Source of the DNA: Phlegmacium glaucopus
Lineage: Eukaryota; Basidiomycota; Agaricomycetes; Agaricales; Cortinariaceae
Reading direction: 5' to 3'
Assembly: GCA_015039465.1 (NCBI GenBank)
Contig: MU130701.1
Coordinates: forward strand, 528,303 to 592,302
Length of the DNA stretch: 64,000 nt
The position numbers and the translations under genes were made by a program. Positions within the stretch are counted from its first letter, which is position 1. Each line of letters begins with the position of its first letter. Shown piece after piece: positions 45,525-56,445 of this stretch. Under the pieces are notes generated by a model. It worked only from the letters and a program-made list of their open reading frames with translations, searched no databases and was not told the DNA's origin.

Positions 45525-45600
45525 CGTCGACGGTGACGACGACGACGACGGCGACAATGACGATGACGGCGACGGCGACAATGATGGCGACGGCGACAAT
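45280..45600. repeat. GAC/CAAC low-complexity tract
   Basis: Trinucleotide-like runs of CAC, GAC and AAC in all frames give Thr-, Asn/Asp- or Ser-rich translations. Not a gene. Confidence 0.8.
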
Positions 45601-46165
45601 GACGGCTACCCCCCTAACCAGGGGGGTTTTTGGTTTTTTTTAAAATTTTTATTATGTTTCTATTCAATTCACTAACAAAACTAGCAGCGTACGACGACGA
45701 CCATCCCACCACCACCATCCTCTACCTCGACAGACCACCACCACCACCTTTTCACCCCCCCTTCACCGGGGGGGTTTGTGTTATCTCTACGGACGACAGC
45801 GACGACGGTTAACCCCCCCCTGTATGGGGGGGTTCATTTCTACGGACGACGACGTCGACGTCAAACAACGACGAACAACGACAATTACACGATGGCTACC
45901 CCCCCCCCTGTAGAGGGGGGGTTATTTATTTCAATGGACGACACGTACGAATAACGACACACCCGAACGACGACAACACATGCGAACAACAACAACGAAC
46001 CCCCCTCCCGGGGGGTTTTTTCATATCTTTGATAGACTCGACAACCCACACGACGACGACCCCCCCTCACGGGGGGTTTATTTTTATCTATTACACTACC
46101 ACAGCCCTCACACGACGATGATGACCCCCTCACTGGGGGTTTATTTAAATTTTAATATACTATAA
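45600..46165. repeat. array of seven GC hairpins followed by T-rich tracts
   Basis: Units of 60-110 bp each contain C5-9, a 3-6 base loop, G5-9 and then TTTATTT-like tracts (near 45609, 45757, 45814, 45901, 46002, 46062, 46124). Spacers are GACGAC/ACAACG-rich. Paralogous arrays occur at 51420-51810 and 53140-53840. Confidence 0.8.
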
Positions 46166-47077
46166 TTATTAATAAGTAAATAACATGTTATTAAATACTT
46201 ATTAATGTGAATTTGTATTTATATAATTTTCAATGTATATCTTACAATCAAAACATTGCCAAGATTAAGGAAAAATTAAATGAAACAAAATATGTCAATG
46301 ACTTAACTGATTTCACTGGAATCCACCAGGAATCCACTAGGAATTTACTAGGAATCCACCAGGAATCCACTGGGAATCCACCAGGAATTTACTAGGAATC
46401 CACCAGGAATATTCCCATTTACCAGGAATTCCAGGATTCCTCCAGGATTCCTCCAGGATTCCGGGCAGTCCGGGCGGATTCCTGGAGGAAGACGTGGGGG
46501 AGTGTAAAGTTCAGATTTATTCTGGTATTGTACCACTTATCATTTTATTATTTTCACATGACACTATTTGATTATTTATTTTCCATAACTCCATTATCTT
46601 TATATTAGTATTTAAATCCCCCCTCACTTTAGCAGGGATCCTTATCCTTTCCTCTTTGGATCCTCTGCTAGGTGACAACTATAAATTGGATTCTTGCAAT
46701 ATGAGTATATTAATAACATGGTAAACCTGAAGTTATAAAGTAAATGAGACAGGTTATTGATTATGTACTATGCCAGACCAAAGAATGATGTACTTCTGAT
46801 TGGAAATATATAGTGTTGGTGACTTGAATAAATATTCTCATTATAGATACAGGTAGTGTGTCATTTAACATGCAAATAAGTAGATATCTTACTTAAGTAT
46901 TTGCCTTGGGATAAAGTGGTTCAGAACTGGTTCTCAGATTTCTGGCCAATCCAGAACCAGAACCAGAACCACGGTTTGGTTTAGCTGGTTCTGGTTCTCT
47001 GGACTGGTTCAGAACCAAACTTCGGCATCCCTAACACAGGTGAGTTAGTAAAAAACTGTGATGATAAAATTTGTGTA

Positions 47078-47290
47078 TTTTACAGTCCCCCACATTGTCT
47101 GGCCAGACTCCAGTAAAATTCCGCCAGAGTCTGGTGGAAGTCCAGTGGAAGTCCAGTAAAAGTCCAGGTCCAGTCAGAGTCTGGTAAAATTCTGGTGGAT
47201 GTAGAAAAATGACTGGACTGTATGTCTGGTCAGAGTCTGCCAGACTTCCATTGGAATTTTATCAGATTTTGACTGGACTTAATGTAAATT
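47078..47290. repeat. terminus with GTCTGG/CCAGAC sub-terminal repeats (left)
   Basis: Starts TTTACAGTCCCCCACATTGTCTGG and continues with repeated AGTCTGGT/AGTCCAGT words. It is the inverse of the terminus at 54125-54332, so both may bound one large, internally rebuilt element. Confidence 0.65.
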
Positions 47291-47539
47291 TTAAGCAAGT
47301 TATATCATTATTCTCTCTGATTATATTGATGTTATATGTACATCATCTATATTCAATTTATTTACTTTTTTTTATTTACTCAATTCCAAGTCAATCCATA
47401 GTAACTCACTGGGTATTTATGACTCTTTTAACACATTGATTAGAATTAAAATTACAATGAATTAATTATCCCCCTTGTGAGGGGGATTGGTCACTAATAC
47501 ATTAAAATACCAAAGTATATATATATATTTGACATCAGA

Positions 47540-47800
47540 AAAATTAAAAAAAGATGTGGGGGGGTGTCAAAATGAGTGGGTGTCAGGGGACCTCCCTTTG
47601 GTCCTACCCTATGCCTCCCAGCCTATGCATAGCACCACCCATCACCTCAATCTCACGCATTGTATGACAACCCTACATTATTGCCTAGGCCTACGGCACT
47701 ACCTGACACCCTCTGTCACCATGTGACATCCCATCACAAGCTTACTACCCTAGCGCCTACCCTTACCTGTCTCCCGGACTAGATCCATAGTCTTAGTCAT
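47540..47800. other. unassigned segment
   Basis: Opens with GATGTGGGGGGGTGTCAAAATG, another G-rich end. No ORF of note. Confidence 0.35.
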
Positions 47801-47989
47801 TACATCTTAGTCATGAGTCGGTTAGCTATCCACTTAGTAGTTTAGTATTACTCATGGCTGATCCTTATCACTACATACATAAGTACAAATGAGTGCACAG
47901 ACCATGTACATTTAGTATAAGTAGTTAAGGTGCAGATAGTGCTTCTGCACCTTGGTCAATAACAACACTTATGGGGTTCTCCAAGAAGT

Positions 47990-48320
47990 GTGACTGTAAA
48001 AATGGCCATTCTATGGCTTGTCCTTGTGACTGTCCCCTAACAGTGGGTAGGTGTTGTAAAGGGGTGGTAGGTGTGGAAACAGGTGCTAAGTGTGGAAATG
48101 GGCGTGGAAGGGGTGGCCAGGTGGTCAAAACAGGTGGCAGGTGGTCTATACTGGTGGGTGGTTGATACTGGTGGGTGGTGGTCCAAAAGGGGGCTGGGTG
48201 GCTGAAACTGGTTAAAACTGGTTGAAACGGGTGGGTGGGTGGTCAATATGGACAGTCAGGGGGTGAAACAGGTGTGTGGGGGCAAAACAGGTGTGTGTGT
48301 GGGTGGTTGAAATGGATGAT
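47990..48320. repeat. GGTGG-rich minisatellite-like tract
   Basis: Repeated GTGG(G/T)TGG and GGTCAAAA/GAAAC words without a fixed period. Confidence 0.65.
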
Positions 48321-48407
48321 GACAAGGTGTCATTGTTGTCATTGTAGCCTGTTAAAACAAAACAAAAAACCCCAGTGAGGGGGGTTTGACGTCTCTGTAC
48401 CGTAGCC

Positions 48408-48770
48408 GAGGTCTTTACACTCCCCCATGTCTTCCTGGAGGATTCCTACCAGCCAATTTCCTCTGAAATTGACATTCCTTGCTCTTCCCAATCCAGGAAG
48501 ATTCCAGGTGGATTCCTGGTACTCAAGGAAATTTATACCAGGAATTCTTAGCACCAGAATCCACCTGGAATCCACCTGGAATCCTTGGAATTCCTGGTAC
48601 TACAATTAAATATTATTTATCATTAATATTTAAAAGTAAAATGGTTATACATCAGTCAATTGTAATTCATATGTATATGTACATTAATTATAATTCATTT
48701 ATTAAGGTGCTAATGCCTTGCCGCCATTTCAACTCCTGAATATCAATTGGTCCAACTCCCAATCCAATTT
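48408..48770 (+). mobile_element. truncated left end of the 44776-46509 element family
   Basis: Begins GAGGTCTTTACACTCCCCC and follows the nested element for about 360 bp (CCTGAAATTGACATTCCT-like block, GGATTCC repeats, then ATGCCTTGCCGCCATTTCAA). It then stops. Confidence 0.7.
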
Positions 48771-48865
48771 CAACTTCTCATTTTAGCATTTTATTTTATT
48801 TTTACATGACACCATTTTTATTATCTTTATTATTGTATCATTTCTTTATTTATTTACATATCTCC

Positions 48866-49083
48866 ATTATGGAGGTCCTGGAATCCACCTAATTCCACAT
48901 GGATTCCATATGGAATATGTTTTGGCTGAGATCCCACTCATTTTGGGCTCTCCATTCCATATGAATTCCATATGGAATGGTGATGGAATGGTGGAATGTC
49001 CACCTGGAATCCACATGGAATCCACATGGAATATAGAAATTCCAGTGGAATCCATATGGAATCCAGATTCTGAGCAGAATTGA
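48866..49083 (-). repeat. arm of TCCATATGGAATCC repeat block, inverted at 52850-53070
   Basis: Blocks CATTTTGGGCTCTCCATTCC, ATTCCATATGGAATGG and AATCCACCTAATTCCACATGG recur in inverted order at 52880-53060. The arm looks like one end of an element of the CTTTAC(A/T)CTCCCCC family. Confidence 0.65.
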
Positions 49084-50047
49084 GTTGCAAGCAATCATTT
49101 GACTTCACTAGAAAAATAATACACTTATGCTAAATTATATAATACACCAAACTTTGATGGTGATGATATGATTTAAATCTGCATAAGCATGGTTTTTGCA
49201 ATTTTTATCTATTATTTCAGCATAAATATTAATTAATGCACCAATAACTGGTTAATACAACTGATAATAAACAAGGGAATCAGAGTTGTCTACCCTACAA
49301 CTGCTGATTAGACCTATTACTGTGTGACTTAAATGCATATAGTTAATAAGTGTGGTCAATAGACTATCATTTGTTACACTACAAATTGCATGTCTGGATT
49401 AAAAACCAATAAATCCATGAATATCCTTATAGACTTGGCACAGGAAAAGTTAAATAAACAATATTGGGTTAGCAAATGTCATGGGGTGTGATTGTGGAGC
49501 AACAGAATATTATTAATAAATATTCAGGGGAAGGTTGGTGCCCTAGCAACAGTGGAAGCAGAATAACCAAGATAGTGGAACCATGTGATTGTGTGGGGAT
49601 CATGATGATTAAGGATAGGGGGAGTGCTGAACAATCATAAAGATTGTTTCCAGGCACAATAGGCACAGTTACCATCAAGAGGGGTGGAAACTACCTAAAA
49701 TTAGCAACATGGGGCTAAAAATAGAACAACCCCTATGTTTCCAGGAACAATGAGTGCACATGGTGCCAGAACCAAAGTAAGGGTACCAGGAACCAGTATA
49801 TCTATTTTTGGACATTATCTATTTTTAAATATCTCAAATGTATAAAATACCTCCCAGGGTTTGTAAATAGTCAGAAAATTGGATTCTTTCTTTCCCCCCC
49901 TCATTTGCAACCTAGCACAGCTCACTGTCTTAGACATTGAGCAAGAACACTTGTCTTTGAGTAGTGGACTTGAAAATAAATCAGTTTCTCAGAGTTGTTT
50001 GACTTGTTGCAATAATTGTTGAATTGTTGTAAAAGTTGTTGTTGTGT
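49084..50047. other. AT-rich transposon sequence without ORFs
   Basis: No gene. The part from about 49790 has TATA-like TATAAAATACC and leads into the palindrome; it may be LTR-like together with 50930-51200. Confidence 0.35.
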
Positions 50048-50800
50048 TATTGTATTTTTCATGTGACTTTGCCAATGTCACAATCACAATATATTTCACC
50101 CCATATTCAAACAAGTGTTGCTTGCTCAATTCTTAAAGTAATGACTTGAAATTTTGTAGATAATTTTAGATATGCATTATGTTGGTGCTCAGACCACCAG
50201 ATGCTCCATTTTTATTTTTATTTATTTTCCAACTTTTTACATCTTGACCACATGTCCCTACCATGGTCAAATGCTTTCTGTATAAGTTTAAATGTGATTC
50301 AAGGCCTCTAAAAATTCATGTATACTCTGTGGTATGTAAAAAAGATGCATAGATATTTTCAGGACAATCAGAGCTCTGGAAGGATGTCAATCTGTAATTT
50401 TATTTAATAGTTTTTATTAAAATTAAATGTTTCTGTTTAATCAAATTGCATATTGACATCCAGCCATAGCTTTGATTGTCCTGAAAATATCCATACACTT
50501 GTTTTACATACTATAGAGTATACATGAAATTTTTCAGGCCTTGAATCACATTTAAACTCATACAGAAAACATTTGACCATGGTAAGTACATGTGGTCAGG
50601 ATGTAAAAAGTTGGAAAATGAAAAAAAAAAATGAAAATGGAGCTTTTGGTGGTCTGAGCACCAACATAATGCATATCTAAGATTATCTACAAAATTTCAA
50701 GTCATTACTTCAGGAATTGAGCAAGCAACACTTGTTTGAATATAGGGTGTGAAATATATTGTGATTGTGACATTGGCAAAGTCACATGAAAAATACAATA
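50048..50800. repeat. 750-bp palindrome (two arms of about 345 bp)
   Basis: The left arm 50048-50391 and right arm 50452-50800 are inverted copies with scattered mismatches. Examples are TTTGCCAATGTCACAATCAC against GTGATTGTGACATTGGCAAA, and AGGATGTCAAT against ATTGACATCC. A 60-bp AT-rich loop separates them. Transcription would give a long double-stranded RNA hairpin. Confidence 0.85.
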
Positions 50801-50802
50801 AA

Positions 50803-50912
50803 GTCATAGCAGAAGTTTGAGTCTTCTTGTGTATGCAATTGTGTTGAAGTCATAACAGAAGCAAGGGGTCTTCTTGTGTATGCAATTGTGTTGAAGTTGT
50901 AACAAAGTCTTG
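50803..50912. repeat. two tandem copies of a 56-bp unit
   Basis: GTCTTCTTGTGTATGCAATT followed by GTGTTGAAGT occurs at about 50821 and 50868. Confidence 0.7.
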
Positions 50913-51419
50913 GACTTTTGTGTACACAAGTTTAAATCAATCAGTAAAGTCTTAGGAATTCTTTGACTGATTGTTGGTGCAAGCCATAAATTGCAAAGCT
51001 ACTTAAAAGTTTGATCATCCTTGAATTGATCCAAATTATTGTTGTTGTTGTGTGTACTAGTTAGAAGTGAAATTCAAAGTCTTGGAAAGGTTATACTTTC
51101 TAGAAAACCCAACTTGCATTATTAAGATTGTATAAAGTATTGATTGAGTTATTGTTTTGAGTAGAGATTTTTATAATCTTGAAAATACACCTTTTCTCAA
51201 CAACCTCTGTGCAGTTACATCAGCGATGGCATGCTGCTATCAAGATCATGTATTTTGTTTAGTGCGTGGGGTGTGATCACATGACCACATCACATGTGGT
51301 CATCACTGTTTGTTGAGCTCATTGTTTGTTTCTCACACCACCACCACTACCACCACCTGTTTCGACAATGCCCACTTCAACAGCCGCCATAACAACAAGG
51401 ACCACCCACAACCAGCAAC

Positions 51420-51810
51420 GGTAACCCCTCACAAGGGGGATATTAATTTTTTTATCTCTATTTTATTTCACTAATAACACATTATAACAGGTGTACAGTG
51501 TACAATAACAACAATGAGCACAAATGAACACAGATGAACCCAAATGCGAACAACCACAAACATGAACAACCACAACCCAAATGATGACAAACCCAAACAA
51601 CAATGTAACAACAACGGTAACCCCCCTCCATTAGAGGGGGTTTTTTTATCTTATTTCTATCTTAATTCACTACTGACACATTATATAGCTATTTACAAAT
51701 CCTACAATGATGACAACAACAACATACACCATGTACAACAACAACAACAAACAATGATATGGTAACCCCCCCCCCTGGTGGGGGGGTATTTTATTTATCT
51801 TTATCTATTT
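51420..51810. repeat. GC-hairpin array, three units
   Basis: Hairpins near 51424, 51618 and 51764, each followed by T-rich tracts and a conserved segment TTCACT(A/G)(A/C)TG/A-ACA-TTATA. Confidence 0.75.
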
Positions 51811-51844
51811 TATTATAATTCACTGCTGACATGTTATATAGGTT

Positions 51845-52240
51845 ATGTACAAACTACAAATACCTACAATGACAACAATGACACATGAAAACGAGGTACG
51901 ACGATGTACCACACAAATGACACATACAAATGACATGTACAAACAGATAAACGACATGACGAGACAAACGACACATACAAAAAGGCAAACGGACGCATAT
52001 GACAAGACAAACGACATGTACGAGGATGCGCACAACCACCAATGTCACATACAACGATGCGCACAACTCGGACCACCAACAACATGTACAAAGACGCGCA
52101 CGACCACCAACTACATGTGCAACCACCAACAACACATACAACAACATGCACGACGACCAACAACACATACAACAACACACACAACAACTAACAACATGTA
52201 TGACAACGCGCACGACGACCAACAACAACTATCCCCTCCA
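51845..52240. repeat. ACAAC/ACGAC low-complexity tract
   Basis: Long open frames in both directions here come from base composition (Thr/Asn-rich on plus, Cys/Val-rich on minus), not from genes. Confidence 0.75.
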
Positions 52241-52529
52241 TTTAAGACTATGATGATGACCACTGGGTATTTTTATTTTTATTTCAATATATTATGGTGG
52301 CAACACCCTCCTAGTGGGTTATTTTTTAAATTTTTAGGACAGCAGCAGCATAGAGTGAAGATATTTTATTTTATTTTAATATTTTAATAAGTTATTAGTA
52401 CTAATGTAATATTGGGCAGTGTGTATATATATTACCAATGGAAAACCCTAATAAAAATGAAGTAAAATATTACCTTCTAAATTGATTAGATTCTGAGTTC
52501 TTAAGTTCATTATTTATGGGTTGAAATAT

Positions 52530-52688
52530 ATTCCATGTGGATTCCACATGGATTCCATGGAATATATCTATTCCATATGGATTCCACATGGATTCCATGT
52601 GGATTCCATGATGAGGCCAAACATATTCCATATGGACTCCACATGGAATCCACCTGGAATCCATATGGAATAAGGGGGGAGAGTAAAG
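52530..52688. repeat. TCCATGTGGATTCC array ending in a GAGAGTAAAG ter minus
   Basis: Repeats of TTCCA(T/C)(A/G)TGGA-type words end at GGGGGGAGAGTAAAG (52675-52688), a variant of the shared family end. Confidence 0.65.
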
Positions 52689-52697
52689 TATTGCCAT

Positions 52698-52790
52698 TAT
52701 GTCCATATTAGTACTTAAATACCCCACCATCCTAGCAGGGATCCTTATCCTTTCCTCTTTGGATCCCCTGCTAGGTGAGTTGATGTAACA
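52698..52790. repeat. copy of a hAT-internal segment with AGCAGGGATCC inverted repeat
   Basis: AGCAGGGATCCTTATCCTTT and GGATCCCCTGCTAGGTGA match 46630-46675 inside the hAT-like element. Confidence 0.6.
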
Positions 52791-52829
52791 TGTTTACTTA
52801 CAATATTATTATCTTTGGATCCCCCAATA

Positions 52830-53088
52830 CTTTACTCTCCCCCCTTATTCCATATGGATTCCATGTGGAATCCATATGGAATCCAGTGGAATAAAGGTGT
52901 GGATTCCAGGTGGACATTCCACCATTCCACCATTCCATCACCATTCCATATGGAATTCATATGGAATGGAGAGCCCAAAATGAGTGGGATCTCAGCCAAA
53001 ACATATTCCATATGGAATGATGGAATCCATGTGGAATCCATGTGGAATTAGGTGGATTCCATGTGGAATAAGGGGGGAGAGTAAAGAC
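52830..53088. mobile_element. MITE of the TTTACTCTCCCCCC family (about 260 bp)
   Basis: The ends TTTACTCTCCCCCCTTATTC and its inverse face each other across about 260 bp. The inside consists of the TCCATATGGAATCC repeats. Confidence 0.7.
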
Positions 53089-53139
53089 CTCGGATCCCCT
53101 GCTAGTCTGACTAAGTCAGTACCGCAGTTGCCCTAACAA

Positions 53140-53840
53140 TGATAGCTACCCCCCCTGTACAAGGGGGGGTTATTTTATTTTTATTTATTTTAGTACACTA
53201 CCAGCTACCGCAATGACCACCACCCCCCCTCACTGGGGAGGTCATTTTATTTTTTATTCTTTATTTTAATTACTATGATGACACCCAAGCAACATGTACG
53301 GATGACACATACAAACAATGACACATGTAAATGATGACACAGGAGTGACAACATGTACAAATGACACACACAAGTGATGACACATACAAACAACACACAT
53401 GAGTGATGACATGTACAAACAACACATGCAAGTGACAACACATACAAATAACACACACAAGTGACAACACATACAAATGACAACACACACACAATGACCC
53501 ATGCAAATGACAATGACGACCCCCCCCCCCCCTTATGGGGGGTTTATTTTTATTTAATACACTACCACAGCCCTCACACAGCAACAATGACAACCCCCTC
53601 ACTAGGGTTTATTTTAATTTTAATATACTACAATCATAATTCCCCTCAGGGGGGTTGCCATTGTTGTTCATTCATCATTGTTGTTTGTGGTTGTTTGTGG
53701 GTTGTTTGTGTGTTGTGGTTTCAAAATATAATAAAAAAAACCCCTCCTGGTGAGAGGGGGGGTGATGGTGGTGACCTGATGGTAGCAATTAGTAAAGTTA
53801 AATTAAAAAAAAGAAAAAAAAACTAAAAACCCCCTTGTTA
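53140..53840. repeat. GC-hairpin array, six to seven units
   Basis: Hairpins near 53148, 53222, 53520, 53594, 53640, 53738 and 53830. The units at 53520-53630 match those at 46062-46160 of the nested element (CACTACCACAGCCCTCACAC spacer), so both arrays descend from one element. Confidence 0.75.
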
Positions 53841-54124
53841 GGGGGGTAGCTATCATTGTTGTCAATGTCAATGTCAGTTGTTGTTGTTGGTTGTCATTTG
53901 TTGTTGCTGTTGTTTTTTGTGTCATCATCATCATTGTCTGTTGTCCTCTGTTGTCCTCATCTGTCATGGTGGTGGTTATGGTTGGAGGTGATGGAAGTGA
54001 CACACTTGTGGGCTGGACAAAAAACAGGGTTGTGATGGCAACACGGCATTGCCACCATCTAATAATGAGTGATACTAGATGTATTGCTATTGGTAGATTT
54101 TTAAATATTGATAGTAATTGAGTC

Positions 54125-54332
54125 CAGTCCTTGTCTGGTACTGTCTGCTCAGACTTGTATGCTATTTCCAGTGCTGTCTGTCGGACTTGTCTGGCTGGAC
54201 AATTACTGGAATTAGCAACAGAAAGTCAGTGGACAATTTCCCTCATTTCCAAAAATTACATTACTTTAAAAAGTGTCCAGAAGTAGTCCAGCAGAAGTCT
54301 GCCTGGACAATGTGGGGGAGTGTAAAGACCTC
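54125..54332. repeat. terminus with GTCTGG/CCAGAC sub-terminal repeats (right)
   Basis: Ends AATGTGGGGGAGTGTAAAGA, inverse of 47078. Inside are TGTCTGG, GTCCAG and GTCGG words. Confidence 0.65.
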
Positions 54333-54456
54333 TAAAATTTCTAAGGAATAAGCAGGCATGTGAACAATTGAATTCTTGGGTGGTTTTGAGTCTATTTTGA
54401 AATGCATGGTACCAGGAAACTTTGACTGGTTCTTGCATACTATGCTCTTTTATCAC

Positions 54457-54844
54457 TGTTAAGTTTGGGAACTCTATTCCGGAGTATCAGATGGAGTTTG
54501 ATCGGAACAGAACCATGGAACAGAAAAGGACTCTAGCCTCAGTGTATGTGCTGTGCTACCCTAAACCTTTGTGTCCTAATTTTGGAGTAAGAACAGAACG
54601 GAGTGGAACTGGAAGTTGCAGGAACTTAGAGGAAGAATAGGAGGAGGAAACTAGGTTGATATTTGAACTGAGGAATACATACAAGTTTTGAGTACTTTAA
54701 ATAGTAAAAGGAATAGCAACCCAAATATAAAAGATAAATATAAAGTGCTGCGTTCTGCTCCTGGAAAGTCCTGCATTCTTGTACAGACTACTGGAGATAA
54801 CTCTGATGGAGCTGGACCAGAGTAACATATAACGGAATGTAACA
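54457..54844 (+). mobile_element. solo LTR of family D (388 bp), 5-bp TSD
   Basis: Begins TGTTAAGTTTGGG and ends GGAATGTAACA. The duplication ATCAC flanks it at 54452-54456 and 54845-54849. This copy defines the ends of family D. Confidence 0.82.
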
Positions 54845-54892
54845 ATCACACAAGATATGTTTTGGAGAAACAAGATAGGAAAAGGAGAAATG

Positions 54893-55185
54893 AAGACAAT
54901 GATGATGATGATAGTCAAAGTGGTGATGATGTTGATGCTGAGATTGATGTGGATGTTGATGATGATGTTGATGTTGAGATTGATATGGATGCTGATGATG
55001 TCAATGTTGATTAACAAATATTTGAAACATTTAAATACATAATAAAATAGTTACTATATGTGCATAAATATACTTGGAATGGACTTGGAATGAACTAGGA
55101 ATGAACTAGAAATGGACTAGGAATTTACTAGGAATGGACTAGGAATTTACTAATGAACTAGGAATGGACTCAGAATGGACTCAGA
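54893..55185. repeat. GATGTT-rich and AACTAGGAATGG tandem repeats
   Basis: 54893-55014 is GATGTTGAT-type repeat; 55075-55185 repeats a 12-mer like GGAATGGACTAG. Confidence 0.75.
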
Positions 55186-55771
55186 ATGACTTAAAATCGG
55201 TCTCTTTTTTCCAGCTCCCATTGCTAATACAAGTGCACAATACCAGACATGCTTTATCAATACATATATAATCTGGCTGTGATTCCTCACTTGGATAAAC
55301 ACTGGCCAAGAAGTTGAGTATATGTGTTGGTGACTCAGACTTAGCAAACTTGGTCCAAGCAATTACTGCACCACAAGGGGCACAAATAGTTTCAACACAG
55401 TAGAAATGGTTTGGACTAAAGTAATTCTTCAGTTGATGATCAGATGTATCTTCTTGATCATGAGGTTGTATACCTCTTTGAATATTGGATTGCCAAACCA
55501 AATTTTCTCCAGATCTTAACATGTGCCTAACTCCTGATAAATTCTCATGACTATGGCTTTGAATATATTTTTGCCACTCTGGTTGATGTTGCTGACAAGC
55601 TTGACTTGGATTTATCTTTGGCCTTGGACAGTCATGAACATGACATTGAGCACCATATTGAGTTTCATGAAATGGACAAAATGCACCTCCTCTAGCATTG
55701 ATCAGATCTGATGTGCAGCCATCATATGGACAATGTGTTGGCCCCATAACAATTCCATCAAGTACAACCAT
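55181..55771 (-). pseudogene. KDZ-type transposase fragment with cysteine cluster
   Basis: A 196-residue open stretch with a cysteine/histidine cluster (HCPYDGC, FCPFHETQYGAQCHVHDCP, CQQH) followed by NHFYCVETICAPCGAVIAWT and SESPTHILNFL, YICIDKACLV. This is the arrangement of the CxC cluster and the start of the catalytic core in Kyakuja-Dileera-Zisupton (KDZ) transposases of mushrooms. Pattern recalled from the family; no search done. The remainder of the core is absent: the sequence downstream turns into GGAATGG repeats. Both upstream sequence and ends are degenerate, so this is a remnant. Confidence 0.7.
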
Positions 55772-55849
55772 CTTAACAGGTGCAGAATCTTCTTGAATTT
55801 CATTTATAGCCTCATATTTTGAGTGCCTACTTCATCTTTCTTCCTTTGA

Positions 55850-56100
55850 CAGCACATACTTCTTTCTTTTTTATTGTTTTACATAGCCTCATCCTTAGGG
55901 TATAAATACTGCTCTTTTGTACCAGGATAGGCAGTTCCCTTCAATTTAGTTCTTAGTCCCCTACAGTCATCATCTCAGTGGAATTCCAGTGAATTCCTTC
56001 TCTCAGTTCATTTTTTTTACCCTTTTATTGTCACTGTCAACCACTATAGTCTCACCAAAGACTCTCCCTTATCATCCTCTACTCTCTCCTCCTACCTTTG
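55850..56100 (+). repeat. dispersed repeat, inverted copy of 37690-37990
   Basis: Contains TATAAATACTGCTC and the GTCATCATCTCAGTGGAATT block. Together with the copy at 37.7 kb it probably represents a promoter-bearing LTR. Confidence 0.65.
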
Positions 56101-56445
56101 TGTGTTACAAGTCTAAGGCTAAGCCTTCCCTAAACAAATAACAGGGAGTCTTTTGATCTAAAGACTGGTCCAATGCTCTCGTGTTGTCTTTGTAGTCTTT
56201 ATTGCTCTTCAAGCAGTCTAGGCTATAATCACTAACAACAATTTATAGCAGGTGATGGCTGGCTGTTTCAATTGAGTCTAGGAGGGCATGGTTGTGGTTG
56301 TTGCAGTGAAGGTTGAGGACAGAGGTGAGTGTGACAAAGGCATGAACCCTTTGCCCAGTTGTGACTAACCCTTTGCCCACTGGATGGTTTCTGGAAAATG
56401 CCTAAGAAATGTTACACTTAGTGTACATACTTTGTCATGTTTACA

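Larger units (their letters stand above)
44776..46509. mobile_element. nested element with CTTTACACTCCCCCACGTCTT termini
   Basis: The inverted ends share CTTTACACTCCCCCACGTCT and the next bases. Inside them lie inverted arrays of GGATTCCTGG (left, 44800-45080) and CCAGGAATCC (right, 46315-46490). The centre holds a GAC/CAA-rich tract and a hairpin array. No transposase. A 5' copy of the same element occurs at 48408-48770. Confidence 0.75.
44085..47033. mobile_element. hAT-like DNA transposon, non-autonomous, 8-bp TSD
   Basis: The ends are 16-bp perfect inverted repeats TAGGGATGCCGAAGTT (44085-44100 and 47018-47033). They are flanked by an identical 8-bp duplication ACACAGGT (44077-44084 and 47034-47041), the length typical of hAT insertions. 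GAACCA-rich sub-terminal repeats follow inside both ends (44140-44250 and 46920-47020). No transposase ORF is present. A second terminal-inverted-repeat element (44776-46509) is nested inside. Confidence 0.85.

Noticed and set aside
45280..45675. Asp/Asn-rich protein genes
   Set aside because: Simple trinucleotide composition opens several frames at once.
45600..46165. CRISPR array
   Set aside because: Palindromic units differ in sequence and length, spacers are low-complexity and related to each other, and the host is a eukaryote.
51845..52387. Thr/Asn-rich 180-residue protein and its Cys/Val-rich antisense ORFs
   Set aside because: Composition of an ACAAC/ACGAC tract; both strands are open.
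53247..53602. Cys/Val/His-rich membrane proteins on the minus strand
   Set aside because: Three overlapping frames are open over an ACACATACAAA repeat.
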